DNA of 64,000 nucleotides from Deefgea piscis (GCF_013284055.1 NZ_CP054143.1:992001-1056000), one strand, 5' to 3'. Shown: positions 1 through 9,060, numbered from the stretch's first letter. A program made the numbers and translations. The notes: generated from the letters alone by a model not told the origin.

Positions 1-75
1 CATTGAAGCGGAAAAATCGCTTGCATGTGCGCCAACAGAAAGTGCTAAAGCACAGGCAGTGATATAAAAACGCAT
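1..75 (-). CDS. Partial secreted protein, N-terminus only
   Basis: An open frame on the minus strand begins at an ATG at position 75 and runs off the left edge of the window. The 25 visible residues start MRFYITACALALSVGAHA, a typical Sec signal peptide with a charged start, a hydrophobic core and an AxA-type cleavage site. The ribosome binding site is weak. In related clusters a SCO-type copper chaperone often follows ctaB, but the visible part has no lipobox and cannot be assigned. Confidence 0.5.
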   Translation of the reverse strand, partial: MRFYITACALALSVGAHASDFSASM

Positions 76-173
76 GAAAATAGTATCCGGCAGATAAATT
101 GGCCGCAAAGCTTACAGTTTTTATGCCCGTTGCCGCTATGTACAAATGTACAGATCGGTGCATTTTGCTGAAT

Positions 174-1079
174 TTAGCGCCAAAACGATGGCAAATGCTG
201 CCAATAATGATCCAATAACAAAGCAGCAAACAACCACGCCAAATAATGTATCGAATAGCGAAACAGCGCTTTAGCCAATGCATCACTGGGCTGACGATAC
301 AATTGCCACGCACGGCGCAAAAATCCGGTATTGAGCCAAATCGCGGCCAGTGCATATACACCAGCAGAAAATCCCAAAGCCAATGGCAATAAGGTCGTTG
401 CCGCCAAAATCCATGAATACAGCCAAATCGCCAATTGCGTAAATGCACGGCCATGCGTCACCGGCAACATGGGCAAACCAGCACGGCGATAATCATCGAG
501 GCGATACAAAGCTAAAGCCCAAAAATGCGGTGGCGTCCATGCATAAATAATCAGAAATAACACCGCCGCCTCGGGCGAAACAGAATTGGTCATTGCGGCC
601 CAGCCCAGCACTGGCGGCATAGCCCCCGCAGCGCCACCAATCACAATATTCTGCGGCGTTAATGGCTTTAACCAATGGGTATACACCACTGAATAAGCAA
701 AAAAGGTAGCTAGCGTTAAATACATGGTGAGTGTATTTACAAACAGCCCCAACATTATTAAACCCAAGCTGGTGCAAAACAGCGCATACACCGCCGCCCA
801 TTGCCAAGATAAATGCCCTTGCGGCAAAGGGCGTAAATGCGTTCTCACCATTAAGGCATCACGCTGGCGCTCCAAAATACAATTGGCGGCCGCTGCGCCC
901 GTGGCCACAAAAGCAATGCCAATACACGCGGCCAACAACACCGACCACTGTATCTTGCTGGGCATAGCCAACAGCATCCCAATCAAGGCGCAAAAGACGA
1001 TGAGCGCCACAACTCGCGGCTTACCCAAACGCAATAAATCACTACCCCGATGCGAAACAACCAAGCCCAAGCTATTCAT
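174..1079 (-). CDS. ctaB: Protoheme IX farnesyltransferase (heme O synthase)
   Basis: UbiA-family integral membrane prenyltransferase that farnesylates protoheme IX to heme O, the first step to heme A for the oxidase encoded upstream. It has about nine hydrophobic segments. The first Asp-rich motif is in altered form (NCILERQRDALMVRT) and the second is YRLDDYRRAGLPMLP. The start at 1079 was chosen because AAGGAG lies six bases upstream, giving 301 residues. Its ATG overlaps the ctaA stop (ATGA), so the two are translationally coupled. Confidence 0.93.
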   Translation of the reverse strand: MNSLGLVVSHRGSDLLRLGKPRVVALIVFCALIGMLLAMPSKIQWSVLLAACIGIAFVATGAAAANCILERQRDALMVRTHLRPLPQGHLSWQWAAVYALFCTSLGLIMLGLFVNTLTMYLTLATFFAYSVVYTHWLKPLTPQNIVIGGAAGAMPPVLGWAAMTNSVSPEAAVLFLIIYAWTPPHFWALALYRLDDYRRAGLPMLPVTHGRAFTQLAIWLYSWILAATTLLPLALGFSAGVYALAAIWLNTGFLRRAWQLYRQPSDALAKALFRYSIHYLAWLFAALLLDHYWQHLPSFWR

Positions 1080-2089
1080 AGCGAACTCCTTACCCACGTC
1101 GCATCAAGCCGCGAAATCGCAGTATATTTAGCCACAGGCAAACGCGCGGCGATAAAAACGATCATCGCCAACAACAGCGCTGCGCCGCCGTTATGCGCGA
1201 CCGCCAATGGCAGAGGTAATGAAAACAGCACATTGCTGATCCCCAGACCAATCTGTAGCAATAATGCCGCCGCCAATGGCAACGCCAAACGACTAGATCG
1301 CTGATGCAATACATAAATTAAGCGCCCAATCACCAACAGCACCAGCATAGCGCCAAGGCGATGCAAACTTTGGATCGCCGCAAGATGCGCCAAGCTTAAA
1401 GACGCGCCATCGGCCGTTTGGCCTAATAAGCGATCAGGGCGAAACGCCTCCCATATGCCGCTATGCCCAGCAAGCTCGTTTTGGCAAAAAACTGAAGTTG
1501 AACACGCCAAGCCAGCGTAATTAGTCGAAACCCAACCGCCCAAAATAATCTGTCCAGTGAGCAGTAATAGCGCCAGATAGCAAGCCGATCGCACCTCAGC
1601 AAAAGCCGCCGGCAACGGCGTCGCAATTCGGCCAGCCATCGCCACCAATAAAGCCAACAAACTCATACCACCCAATAAATGCGCCGTGACCACCACCGGC
1701 ATGAGCTTTAAAGTCACCGTCCACATGCCGAGCAGCGCTTGAAAAACAATCAACAAGACCGGCAAAACAATCAGCCATATTGGCAAACGATCTAGCCGTT
1801 GCCGCCACAAGACCATCGCCAAAGCCAACACCAACACCAACACACCTAAACCAGCGGCCACATAACGATGCAGCATTTCTTTACTGCCTTTGCCGGCATG
1901 CACTTCCCCACCAAAGGTTTGCTCGGCCTGCGTAATTTCGTGCGGCTCATCCGGTGCAGTGAGTTGCCCGTAGCAACCGGGCCAATCAGGACAGCCTAAT
2001 CCGGCATCCGTTAAGCGCACATACGCGCCCAGCATGAGTAAGGTGAACGTCCAGAGAATGGTCAGTAGCAAGAGCGCTCGAATCATCAT
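1076..2089 (-). CDS. ctaA: Heme A synthase (COX15/CtaA family)
   Basis: Membrane oxidase that converts heme O to heme A. About eight transmembrane segments are visible. The first helix is followed by YVRLTDAGLGCPDWPGCYG, the diagnostic N-terminal motif of the proteobacterial family with its Cys pair. Conserved His residues appear in the later helices (for example LLHRYVAAGLG near residue 83 in MLHRYV). Two in-frame ATGs (2089 and 2086) follow a GAGGTGA element, so the exact start is uncertain by one codon. It sits directly upstream of ctaB with a 4-base overlap. Confidence 0.93.
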   Translation of the reverse strand: MMIRALLLLTILWTFTLLMLGAYVRLTDAGLGCPDWPGCYGQLTAPDEPHEITQAEQTFGGEVHAGKGSKEMLHRYVAAGLGVLVLVLALAMVLWRQRLDRLPIWLIVLPVLLIVFQALLGMWTVTLKLMPVVVTAHLLGGMSLLALLVAMAGRIATPLPAAFAEVRSACYLALLLLTGQIILGGWVSTNYAGLACSTSVFCQNELAGHSGIWEAFRPDRLLGQTADGASLSLAHLAAIQSLHRLGAMLVLLVIGRLIYVLHQRSSRLALPLAAALLLQIGLGISNVLFSLPLPLAVAHNGGAALLLAMIVFIAARLPVAKYTAISRLDATWVRSSL

Positions 2090-2183
2090 TCACCTCAAGT
2101 TAAGTCGATAGACCAAAGTTTTCTTGCATCATTGTTTCGACTTGTCGGACTAAAGTGCGGCCTGCGGCTTCACCGCCTTGCCA

Positions 2184-2651
2184 TTAAGCTTTTGTGCTGA
2201 TACTTAAACCACGATTGTTTTTTAAAATCGTCGCAATTTCTTGAATGGTTTTTTGCCGCCCAGCGACATCTTGCAACAACGTTGGCGGATAAAAAATCAC
2301 CGCATTACCATGCGGATCGATCAGATATAAACCCAATGCAAAGTGCGTCGGCAATCGCATTGAACACGCCGCAACACTGCGAATCCGCCCACGCTCGCGG
2401 CCTTGGGCGATTTGCAATTGCTGGGCGCTCATCATCAATTGCGTGGCCAAATCGCTGCAGCCTGCAGGATCATGCGCCACCAAGCGCCATTGCTGATCAG
2501 CCGCGACAACCGGTTGCGCCAATAACTGCCCGTAGCTTTCGCCGCCTTTCACGCGACCGCTCAGCCAAAACCACTGCGCCAATAGCACTGGCGTAATACA
2601 CAAGCCCAGTATTGCTATCAAGACAATTATAGACCTAGCCTTTACTGACAT
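2184..2651 (-). CDS. Small single-pass membrane protein of the oxidase cluster
   Basis: A 155-residue protein with one N-terminal transmembrane segment (IIVLIAILGLCITPVLLAQW) and a periplasmic-looking C-terminal part. This type of small membrane protein is regularly found between SURF1 and ctaA in betaproteobacteria and is assumed to help oxidase assembly. The mature part is faintly reminiscent of thioredoxin/SCO-fold proteins (YLIDPHGNAVIFYPP near the end) but lacks a CxxxC copper site, so no activity is claimed. The start at 2651 (MSVKARS) overlaps the end of SURF1 by 17 bases. Confidence 0.75.
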   Translation of the reverse strand: MSVKARSIIVLIAILGLCITPVLLAQWFWLSGRVKGGESYGQLLAQPVVAADQQWRLVAHDPAGCSDLATQLMMSAQQLQIAQGRERGRIRSVAACSMRLPTHFALGLYLIDPHGNAVIFYPPTLLQDVAGRQKTIQEIATILKNNRGLSISTKA

Positions 2652-3366
2652 ACCCCCTCCTTGCGGCAGAGTAAAACTGCCACCATAAATACGCCCCCAA
2701 AGCACTCATCAACCACCAACTAAGGGCATACGCCAAATGCCGCGCCACCCCCAAAGGTCGATCCACCGTTAAAGGATAAATACCTGCAGGAGCATCTTGA
2801 GCAACACCATAAGCAATTGGCATGGGTAAATGCGCCCACGCCGCGAAACGGCCAAGATCTAAATTTTGAAATACCCGCCCCTGAATCGGTGTCGCGCCCA
2901 GCTCAATAAAGCGCGGCCATGGCTGTATCGTGACCCGTGGCGGATCTTGAGCCACCGGTGGCAGCATTCGCTCGCCTGGCGACCACCAACCGCGATTAAT
3001 CATCACAATCGAGCCGTCTTTTAATCGAAAAGGCGTAATCAGGTGATAGCCCAACTTACCATCCAGCATGCGTTGATCCAGCATGATTTCAGCGTGGTTG
3101 AGCCACTCGCCATCGAGCAATAAAACCCGCCATGGTGGCGGGCTTCCTTGCGACCAAGTGAGTTCGGGTAAGCGCTGTTGGGTGGTGATTTGCTCGATTA
3201 AGCTTTGTTTTTGATTCGCCCGCCACAGCTGCCAAGCGCCTAAAGCGAACGTTAAACAAACCAAACCCGCCAGAAAAATCAAAGCGGCATACTGCCGTTT
3301 GCGCAAAATCTGTTGATTTGGCTTAAGCTGATGAGCTGGAGGATTGGGAATGAAAATCGTACTCAT
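2635..3366 (-). CDS. SURF1 family cytochrome oxidase biogenesis protein
   Basis: 243-residue inner membrane protein with the SURF1 architecture: an N-terminal transmembrane helix ending GAWQLWRANQK, a periplasmic domain and a C-terminal helix (ALSWWLMSALGAYLWW). Family motifs visible are LDQRMLDGKLGYHLITPFRL and VMINRGWW. SURF1 helps insert heme a3 into subunit I. The start at 3366 is supported by AGGAG eight bases upstream. That ribosome binding site lies inside the oppositely oriented DUF2909 gene, and the two reading frames overlap by 17 bases. Confidence 0.88.
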   Translation of the reverse strand: MSTIFIPNPPAHQLKPNQQILRKRQYAALIFLAGLVCLTFALGAWQLWRANQKQSLIEQITTQQRLPELTWSQGSPPPWRVLLLDGEWLNHAEIMLDQRMLDGKLGYHLITPFRLKDGSIVMINRGWWSPGERMLPPVAQDPPRVTIQPWPRFIELGATPIQGRVFQNLDLGRFAAWAHLPMPIAYGVAQDAPAGIYPLTVDRPLGVARHLAYALSWWLMSALGAYLWWQFYSAARRGYVSKG

Positions 3367-3526
3367 AGGACTACTCCTAACCATCATGGCACTGCTTGCT
3401 CTGGCTTTAACTCAGCTCATCCGTGGTGGATCACAACGCTTATTTACCTTACTCGCATGGCGAGTTGGCTTATCTATTGGTTTATTTTTATTCTTGATGC
3501 TCAGTCGCTTCATGGGCTGGATTTAG
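3350..3526 (+). CDS. Twin transmembrane small protein (DUF2909-like)
   Basis: A 58-residue protein made of two hydrophobic helices (about residues 2-20 and 31-48) joined by a short basic loop. Such twin-TM proteins are a regular part of betaproteobacterial oxidase clusters beside ctaE and SURF1; the function is unknown. It is the only plus-strand gene inside the cluster. GGAGG at 3338-3342 lies seven bases before the ATG at 3350, which is better placed than the upstream TTG. Both its ribosome binding site and its start codon lie within the 5' coding sequence of SURF1. Confidence 0.75.
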   Translation: MKIVLIGLLLTIMALLALALTQLIRGGSQRLFTLLAWRVGLSIGLFLFLMLSRFMGWI

Positions 3527-3567
3527 CGCATTATTGCAGGCAACGATACAAAATTTGGCCGAGCGAT

Positions 3568-4434
3568 TTATAGCCAATACACCAAAATAAACAGCAATAA
3601 CCACACCACATCGACAAAATGCCAATACCAAATCGCCGCCTCAAAACCAAAATGGGCCTGCGGGGTAAAGTGTCCTTTTTGCACCCGAAACCACATCACC
3701 GCCAAAATGATCGTTCCCACCAACACGTGCATGCCATGAAACCCAGTCAGCATATAAAAAGTCGCGCCGTAAGCGCCTGAGCCTAAGGTTAAATGCAGCT
3801 CATTCCACGCATGACGATACTCATAGGCCTGCAAGCATAAGAACAGCGAGCCGAGCAAAACGGTAATGCCTAGTCCTAGGCTGAGTTGCTGCCGCTTGTT
3901 TTGCATTAATCCCCAATGGGCCCAGGTTAACGTCAGTCCCGACGTCAATAAAATCGCGGTATTGAGCGCAGGTAATCCCATCGCACCCATCACATGATAA
4001 GCGTCAATGCTTGGCCCAGTTGCCATCGGCCAATTGGCTGTAAACCCTGGCCACAACATGCTTTGCGTATCGCTAAAAAAGCCCAGTTCGGGCACTGAAA
4101 TCACTCGGGTATAAAATAAAGCGCCAAAAAATGCCGCAAAAAACATGACTTCAGAAAAAATAAACCAGCTCATTCCCCAGCGAAACGAATAATCCACCTG
4201 CTGACCATATTGCCCCGCATTGGATTCTTTTACCACGTCACCAAACCAACCAAATAACATCCAAATTAAAATGGCAAAGCCCAGCAATAAGCTCCAAGTG
4301 CCCAGCGAAACCTGATTCAAACTCAATGCCGCACCCAGCCCAAGAAAAAACAAAGCCACCGCCCCCACCGCTGGCCAGCGCGAGGGAGACGGCACAAAAT
4401 AATGTGCATCGTGAACGCCGTTTTCTACATTCAT
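3568..4434 (-). CDS. ctaE: Cytochrome c oxidase subunit III
   Basis: 288-residue CoxC/COX3 protein with seven hydrophobic segments. Typical signatures are WFGDVVKES, RWGMSWFIFSEVMFFAAFF, the GFHGMHVLVGT loop and the C-terminal FEAAIWYWHFVDVVWL. Subunit III stabilises the catalytic core of the aa3 oxidase. The start at 4434 has GGAGG just upstream; an extended frame begins earlier but has no family similarity. The ATG overlaps the stop of the DUF2970 gene (ATGA). Confidence 0.95.
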   Translation of the reverse strand: MNVENGVHDAHYFVPSPSRWPAVGAVALFFLGLGAALSLNQVSLGTWSLLLGFAILIWMLFGWFGDVVKESNAGQYGQQVDYSFRWGMSWFIFSEVMFFAAFFGALFYTRVISVPELGFFSDTQSMLWPGFTANWPMATGPSIDAYHVMGAMGLPALNTAILLTSGLTLTWAHWGLMQNKRQQLSLGLGITVLLGSLFLCLQAYEYRHAWNELHLTLGSGAYGATFYMLTGFHGMHVLVGTIILAVMWFRVQKGHFTPQAHFGFEAAIWYWHFVDVVWLLLFILVYWL

Positions 4435-4619
4435 GCTCCACCTCCACTCACTAAATACCGTGCCAAAGCCAACAAAAGCGCCGCTAACAGTAGCGCACAC
4501 AACACACCGGCGGCGATTAAATATGGCAATTTAAGCGGCGCTCGCTCGGCGTTTTTACGACTTCTTACGCCAAAAAACCCCGACAGCACCGCCAATATCG
4601 TCGCCCATAAGGTTTTCAT
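4431..4619 (-). CDS. Small membrane protein, DUF2970-like
   Basis: 62 residues. A short N-terminal hydrophobic stretch is followed by a basic linker (GVRSRKNAERAPLKLP) and a strong C-terminal transmembrane helix. Small DUF2970-type proteins with this layout sit between ctaG and ctaE in betaproteobacterial oxidase operons. The start overlaps the ctaG stop and the stop overlaps the ctaE start, each by four bases, which is strong evidence that it is translated. The function is unknown. Confidence 0.8.
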   Translation of the reverse strand: MKTLWATILAVLSGFFGVRSRKNAERAPLKLPYLIAAGVLCALLLAALLLALARYLVSGGGA

Positions 4620-5119
4620 GGCTGCGCCACTTTTTGCAAACTATACGACAAAGTCGCCGCGCCCATTTCGGCCGGCAATTGATCCGCCACCAATAACACC
4701 ACGGTGACTTCACGGCGCTCTTTGGCCGCTATTTGCAATTGATCAAAACAAAAACATTCTAATTTTTGTAATAAACCCGCCGCCCGAACTGGGGCAAAAC
4801 TTGGCACGGCGCGCACTTGTAATACTTGGTCGGACTCGTTTTGCAACACAAAGCGCGCTTTGACGACGCCCCCAGCTTTGGCCATCACCACCGGATCTAA
4901 AACCTGCATCGTCATCGGTAAATCGGCTGCCACATTGCTATCAAACTCTAAGCGCAAAGCCGCGCCCGGCTGGGTAATGGCCGCCTGTGCCCGATCCAAG
5001 CCAATGGCTTTACAAAATGCGCTATACAGCGGCGACAAGGCATAGCCAAATCCAAACATCAACACCGCAACCGCGATTAAGCGTAGCGCCAAACGCTGAT
5101 TTTTTTGCGTTAAATCCAT
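4616..5119 (-). CDS. ctaG: Cytochrome c oxidase assembly protein CtaG/Cox11
   Basis: Copper chaperone that delivers copper to the CuB site of subunit I. It has an N-terminal transmembrane anchor followed by the family motif LYSAFCKAIGL (Cys36) and the periplasmic copper-binding CFCF motif (Cys122 and Cys124). At 167 residues it is slightly shorter than many homologues, mostly in the loop between the anchor and the beta domain, but it keeps all the copper-site cysteines. It lies between the small assembly peptide gene and the DUF2970 gene. Confidence 0.92.
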   Translation of the reverse strand: MDLTQKNQRLALRLIAVAVLMFGFGYALSPLYSAFCKAIGLDRAQAAITQPGAALRLEFDSNVAADLPMTMQVLDPVVMAKAGGVVKARFVLQNESDQVLQVRAVPSFAPVRAAGLLQKLECFCFDQLQIAAKERREVTVVLLVADQLPAEMGAATLSYSLQKVAQP

Positions 5120-5142
5120 CGTTGATCCTTGCTGCTGCTAGG

Positions 5143-5238
5143 TCAAACAGTGAAATAAACTTGTCTGAGCATCACGGCGATAAAAAACAGCGCCGCCAGC
5201 AAAACCAGTTTTAGGGCAGTTTTATGATTGCGTGTCAT
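5143..5238 (-). CDS. Cytochrome oxidase small assembly peptide (31 aa)
   Basis: A 31-residue peptide, MTRNHKTALKLVLLAALFF followed by IAVMLRQVYFTV: a basic start, one transmembrane helix and an aromatic tail. Very short proteins of this design follow ctaD in many betaproteobacteria and are named cytochrome oxidase small assembly proteins. Its ATG overlaps the ctaD TGA (ATGA at 5235-5238 region), so it is coupled to subunit I translation. A longer frame upstream only shadows ctaD. Confidence 0.7.
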   Translation of the reverse strand: MTRNHKTALKLVLLAALFFIAVMLRQVYFTV

Positions 5239-6863
5239 CAATCGTTCTCCAAACCTTGCGCGCGTAAACCGCGCTGCACGGTGGCTAAATCCGGCGGTGT
5301 TTCCCACGTATGGTGTGGCGCGGGCGAAGGCACTTCCCACTCCAAGGTATTGCCGCCTTCCCATGGCCGACTCGGCGCGGGGCCAACACCGCCGCGAATG
5401 GTGTGAATCACATTGAATAAAAAGAACACCTGACCGAGACCAAAACAGATCGCCCCCACGCTGGCGATGGCATTAAAGTCGGTAAATTGCAGCGCATAAT
5501 CTGGAATTCGCCGTGGCATGCCAGCGAGCCCCAAAAAATGCATAGGGAAAAACGTCACGTTAAACCACAGCATCGACCACCAAAAATGAAACTTGCCCCG
5601 TCCCTCGTGGTACATAAAGCCAGTCCATTTCGGCAACCAGTAGTATGCGGCTGCAAACAAGCTAAATAGAGCACCAGCGACCAATACATAGTGAAAATGC
5701 GCGACAACATAATAGGTGTCTTGCATTTGCGTATCAACCGGCGCAATCGACAAAATCAATCCAGAAAAGCCACCCACGGTAAACAAGCAAACAAAACCAA
5801 TCGCAAACAACATTGGCGTTTCAAACGTCATACTGGATTGCCACATTGTCGCAATCCAGTTAAAGACTTTGACCCCAGTCGGCACCGCAATCAGCATGGT
5901 TAAAAACATAAAAAATAGTTGTGCAGTGGCCGGCATACCGACGGCAAACATATGATGCCCCCACACCATAAACGACAGAATCGCAATCGAGCAGGTGGCA
6001 TAGACCATTGAAACGTAGCCAAACAAAGGTTTTCGTGCGAATACGGGGATGATTTGGCTGACAATCCCAAACGCTGGCAGCGCCATGATGTACACCTCGG
6101 GATGGCCAAAAAACCAGAAAATATGCTGAAACAGCACCGGGTCGCCGCCCCCCGCAGCTTTAAAGAAATGCGTGCCAAAATGCCGATCGGTCAACAACAT
6201 CGTGACCGCCCCCGCCAAAACCGGTGCGACTGCAATTAATAAATACGCAGTCACCAATGACGTCCAAGCAAACAAAGGCATTTTCAATAGCGGCATTCCC
6301 GGTGCGCGCATATTTAAAACCGTCGTAATAATATTAATCGAGCCCATAATCGACGATAAACCGAGCAAATGAATGCTAAAAATCGCCAAATCCATGCCCA
6401 TGCCACTTTGAATCGATAGCGGCGGATATAAAGTCCAGCCGCCGCCAGCGGCCCCGCCGGGCACCAATAAAGAAATCAGCAACAACGCGGCTGCGGGAGG
6501 TAATAACCAAAAACTCCAGTTATTCATCCGCGCAAAGGCCATATCTGGCGCGCCGAGCATTAAAGGCAGCATCCAATTGGCCAAGCCGGTAAATGCCGGC
6601 ATAATCGCGCCAAAAACCATGATAATGCCGTGTAATGTGGTCAATTGATTAAAAAACTCAGGCTGCCAATACTGCAATCCCGGCTGAAATAATTCCGCCC
6701 GAATACACAAAGCCATAAAGCCACCGACAAAAAACATCGCTAAAGCAAAAAACAAATACAGCGTGCCAATGTCTTTATGATTGGTGGCATACAACCAGCG
6801 CCGCCAGCCGTGATCCATCGCGTCGTGGCCATGATTTAAATGCTCAGTTGCTGTCGTCATCAT
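5238..6863 (-). CDS. ctaD: Cytochrome c oxidase subunit I (aa3 type)
   Basis: 541-residue heme-copper oxidase catalytic subunit with twelve predicted helices. Visible ligands and signatures are the low-spin heme His in LTTLHGIIMVFGA, the CuB His and cross-linked Tyr in FGHPEVYIMALP, the His pair in VWGHHMFAVGM, and the heme ligands in VVAHFHYVLVAG. It reduces oxygen to water and pumps protons, using heme A from the ctaAB products. The TGA overlaps the next ATG. Upstream, the ctaC stop overlaps its start by four bases. Confidence 0.97.
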   Translation of the reverse strand: MMTTATEHLNHGHDAMDHGWRRWLYATNHKDIGTLYLFFALAMFFVGGFMALCIRAELFQPGLQYWQPEFFNQLTTLHGIIMVFGAIMPAFTGLANWMLPLMLGAPDMAFARMNNWSFWLLPPAAALLLISLLVPGGAAGGGWTLYPPLSIQSGMGMDLAIFSIHLLGLSSIMGSINIITTVLNMRAPGMPLLKMPLFAWTSLVTAYLLIAVAPVLAGAVTMLLTDRHFGTHFFKAAGGGDPVLFQHIFWFFGHPEVYIMALPAFGIVSQIIPVFARKPLFGYVSMVYATCSIAILSFMVWGHHMFAVGMPATAQLFFMFLTMLIAVPTGVKVFNWIATMWQSSMTFETPMLFAIGFVCLFTVGGFSGLILSIAPVDTQMQDTYYVVAHFHYVLVAGALFSLFAAAYYWLPKWTGFMYHEGRGKFHFWWSMLWFNVTFFPMHFLGLAGMPRRIPDYALQFTDFNAIASVGAICFGLGQVFFLFNVIHTIRGGVGPAPSRPWEGGNTLEWEVPSPAPHHTWETPPDLATVQRGLRAQGLEND

Positions 6864-7975
6864 TTACCCTTTGCTCGCGCTGCACGAATTTCTGCTGGCA
6901 TCACCAGATCGGCTTGATTACCCCAAGCCGTACGCTCGTAACTAATTGCCGCAGCCAGCTCAACATCTGACAAGGTGCCCCAACTTGGCATCGCATTTTT
7001 GCCATTGAGCACAATGCGAATATGCTCAGCTTTCGCGCCGTTAGCGATTTTAGACCCTGCTAAAGCAGGGAATGCCCCGCTCCCCGCGCCATCGGCCTTA
7101 TGGCAAGCGGCGCAATTGGCTTCATAAGCTTGCTTGCCACGCTGCAATAATTCATCGCGGGTCCACACTTTATTCGGATCATCTCGGGCCGCTTTGGCTC
7201 TGGCTTGCTGCTGCGCCAACCACCGATCAAAATCCGCCTGTGACACCACATTGACCACAATCGGCATAAAGCCGTGATCTTTTCCACACAGCTCAACACA
7301 TTGCCCACGATAAGTACCGATCTTGTCGGCTTTAAACCAGGTGTCGCGAATAAAGCCCGGAATCGCATCTTGCTTCACCCCAAAAGCAGGTACGCCCCAG
7401 CTATGAATCACATCATTGCTGGTGGTTAGGATGCGAATCTTTTTACCGACAGGCACCACCAAAGGCTGATCCACCTCGAGTAAATACTGTGGATTTTTCG
7501 CTTCGCCTTGACTCTGGTAATTTTCGATTTGCCCACGTGGGGTCGCCAATTTACTTTTAAAACCAAAACCATGATCAAGGTAGTCGTACGCCCAATACCA
7601 CTGATGGCCAGTGGCCTTAATCGTAAAATCAGCATCGTGAGTGTTTTTTTGCGCCAGAATGACGCTTGCAGCAGGCCAGGCCATGCCCAATAGAATGAGC
7701 GCTGGAATCAGCGTCCATAAAATCTCGACCAGGGTATTTTCATGAAACGGTTTCGCGACATGCCCGAGTGATTTTCTATGCCGCAAAATGGCATAAAACA
7801 TAAATCCAAAAACCAAAACAAAAATCAGCAAAATCAGCAGCATCAACCAACTGTGTAAGGATTCGATTTGTTGTGCAATCCCCGTCACGGGCGGCTGAAA
7901 TGTCCAGAACTCACCACTAGCCTTGGCATTTGCTATCAATAGCAGTGCCATTACTCCAGATAAACGCCAAAGCAT
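6860..7975 (-). CDS. ctaC: Cytochrome c oxidase subunit II with fused cytochrome c domain
   Basis: 371 residues. It begins with a signal peptide, then two transmembrane helices, then a cupredoxin domain with the CuA site (CVELCGKDHGFM: two Cys, His and Met). A C-terminal class I cytochrome c domain (CAACHKADGAGSG, distal Met in NAMPSWG) makes this a caa3-like subunit II. The start at 7975 is preceded by GGAGG at nine bases; an ATG seven codons earlier overlaps that site. It is the first gene of the operon and diverges from the DUF2189 gene. Confidence 0.95.
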   Translation of the reverse strand: MLWRLSGVMALLLIANAKASGEFWTFQPPVTGIAQQIESLHSWLMLLILLIFVLVFGFMFYAILRHRKSLGHVAKPFHENTLVEILWTLIPALILLGMAWPAASVILAQKNTHDADFTIKATGHQWYWAYDYLDHGFGFKSKLATPRGQIENYQSQGEAKNPQYLLEVDQPLVVPVGKKIRILTTSNDVIHSWGVPAFGVKQDAIPGFIRDTWFKADKIGTYRGQCVELCGKDHGFMPIVVNVVSQADFDRWLAQQQARAKAARDDPNKVWTRDELLQRGKQAYEANCAACHKADGAGSGAFPALAGSKIANGAKAEHIRIVLNGKNAMPSWGTLSDVELAAAISYERTAWGNQADLVMPAEIRAARAKGK

Positions 7976-8159
7976 TGATTTTTCCTCCCAACTCACGCTT
8001 TCACACTAGTCGAGTTTTACTCAGGCGCAAGTCAGCAAAAGCAAATAAAAATGCGGCGTTGCAGCAAAATCCGCCCATCTGAAAGCAAAGCTAATCACGT
8101 CAAAACTGACTATGAAAAAATAGCTGTTTTTATACACTGCGTCTTGGGAGTGCCTCGCC

Positions 8160-8927
8160 ATGGATTTACATTTAAATGAATTGGATCAGCATTTCACGCT
8201 GCCTGTAACGCGAAAAGTCGGCTTTCTTCGCCCTTTAGCGTGGATCAAAATGGGCTGGCAAGATCTCATCAAACACCCAGCGCCCAGCCTGCTGTACGGG
8301 CTGATTATTTCAGTCACCGGTGCTTTATTACTACTGTTCACGCTGCAAGACGTACACCTCTACACCACCGCAATTACTGGCTTTTTACTGCTAGCTCCGC
8401 TGGGCGCTGCTGGTATTTATGAATTAACTAGCGAACGAGACGAAGGCCGTGAAACGTCTTTTTTACAATCAATTCATGACCTGTATAAAAATGGCGGTCA
8501 GTTGGCGTTTTTAGGCGTGATTTTGGCTTTTATCGCCATTTCTTGGGAACGCACGTCGGCGGTGTTGTTTGCCCTAATGTACTCAGGGCAATTCATTGAA
8601 AAACAATCCATTTTGCAAGCTTTAAGCGGTGAGTTTCTACCCTTCACACTGGCATGGCTTGCTGGTGGTTTTGTATTAGCCTGTTTTGTATTTGCATTAA
8701 CTGCAGTCTCAATTCCACTGCTAGCTGATCGAGAATTAGATAGCGTCACAGCGATGATGACTAGCTTGCGTGCAGTAGCTGAAAACCTCCCTGCAATGAT
8801 GTTATGGGCAGGTCTCATCGTGGGATTAACTGCGCTGGGTTTTGCCACATTTTTAATTGGCTTAATCGTCATATTTCCCTTACTCGGGCACGCCACCTGG
8901 TATGCTTACAAAGAACTGATAGAGTAA
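8160..8927 (+). CDS. DUF2189-like integral membrane protein
   Basis: 255-residue membrane protein with six or so hydrophobic segments and a short soluble N-terminus. The segments RPLAWIKMGWQDLIKHPAPS and GFLLLAPLGAAGIYELTS are typical of the DUF2189 family, often encoded beside aa3 oxidase genes. The function is unknown. It is read away from ctaC, so the 184 bases between them (7976-8159) should carry both promoters. GGGAG lies upstream of the ATG. Confidence 0.75.
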   Translation: MDLHLNELDQHFTLPVTRKVGFLRPLAWIKMGWQDLIKHPAPSLLYGLIISVTGALLLLFTLQDVHLYTTAITGFLLLAPLGAAGIYELTSERDEGRETSFLQSIHDLYKNGGQLAFLGVILAFIAISWERTSAVLFALMYSGQFIEKQSILQALSGEFLPFTLAWLAGGFVLACFVFALTAVSIPLLADRELDSVTAMMTSLRAVAENLPAMMLWAGLIVGLTALGFATFLIGLIVIFPLLGHATWYAYKELIE

Positions 8928-9022
8928 AATTACACCAATACTGCATCTTGACGTAAATTAAAATTACTGAAGCAGTGCGGGATAATCCTGATGTGGAGTT
9001 CTCTACTTAGCTATTAGCATGG

Positions 9023-9060
9023 GCCGTAAGATTGTTATCAATCTACGGCTCATTTTCTTT
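9023..9060 (+). terminator. Hairpin between the DUF2189 gene and dppA
   Basis: GCCGTAAGATTG at 9023-9034 pairs with CAATCTACGGC at 9039-9049 (one bulged base) around a TTAT loop, and a T-rich stretch follows. It could end the upstream transcript. It lies only about 20 bases before the dppA ribosome binding site, so a role in the dppA leader is also possible. Confidence 0.5.
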
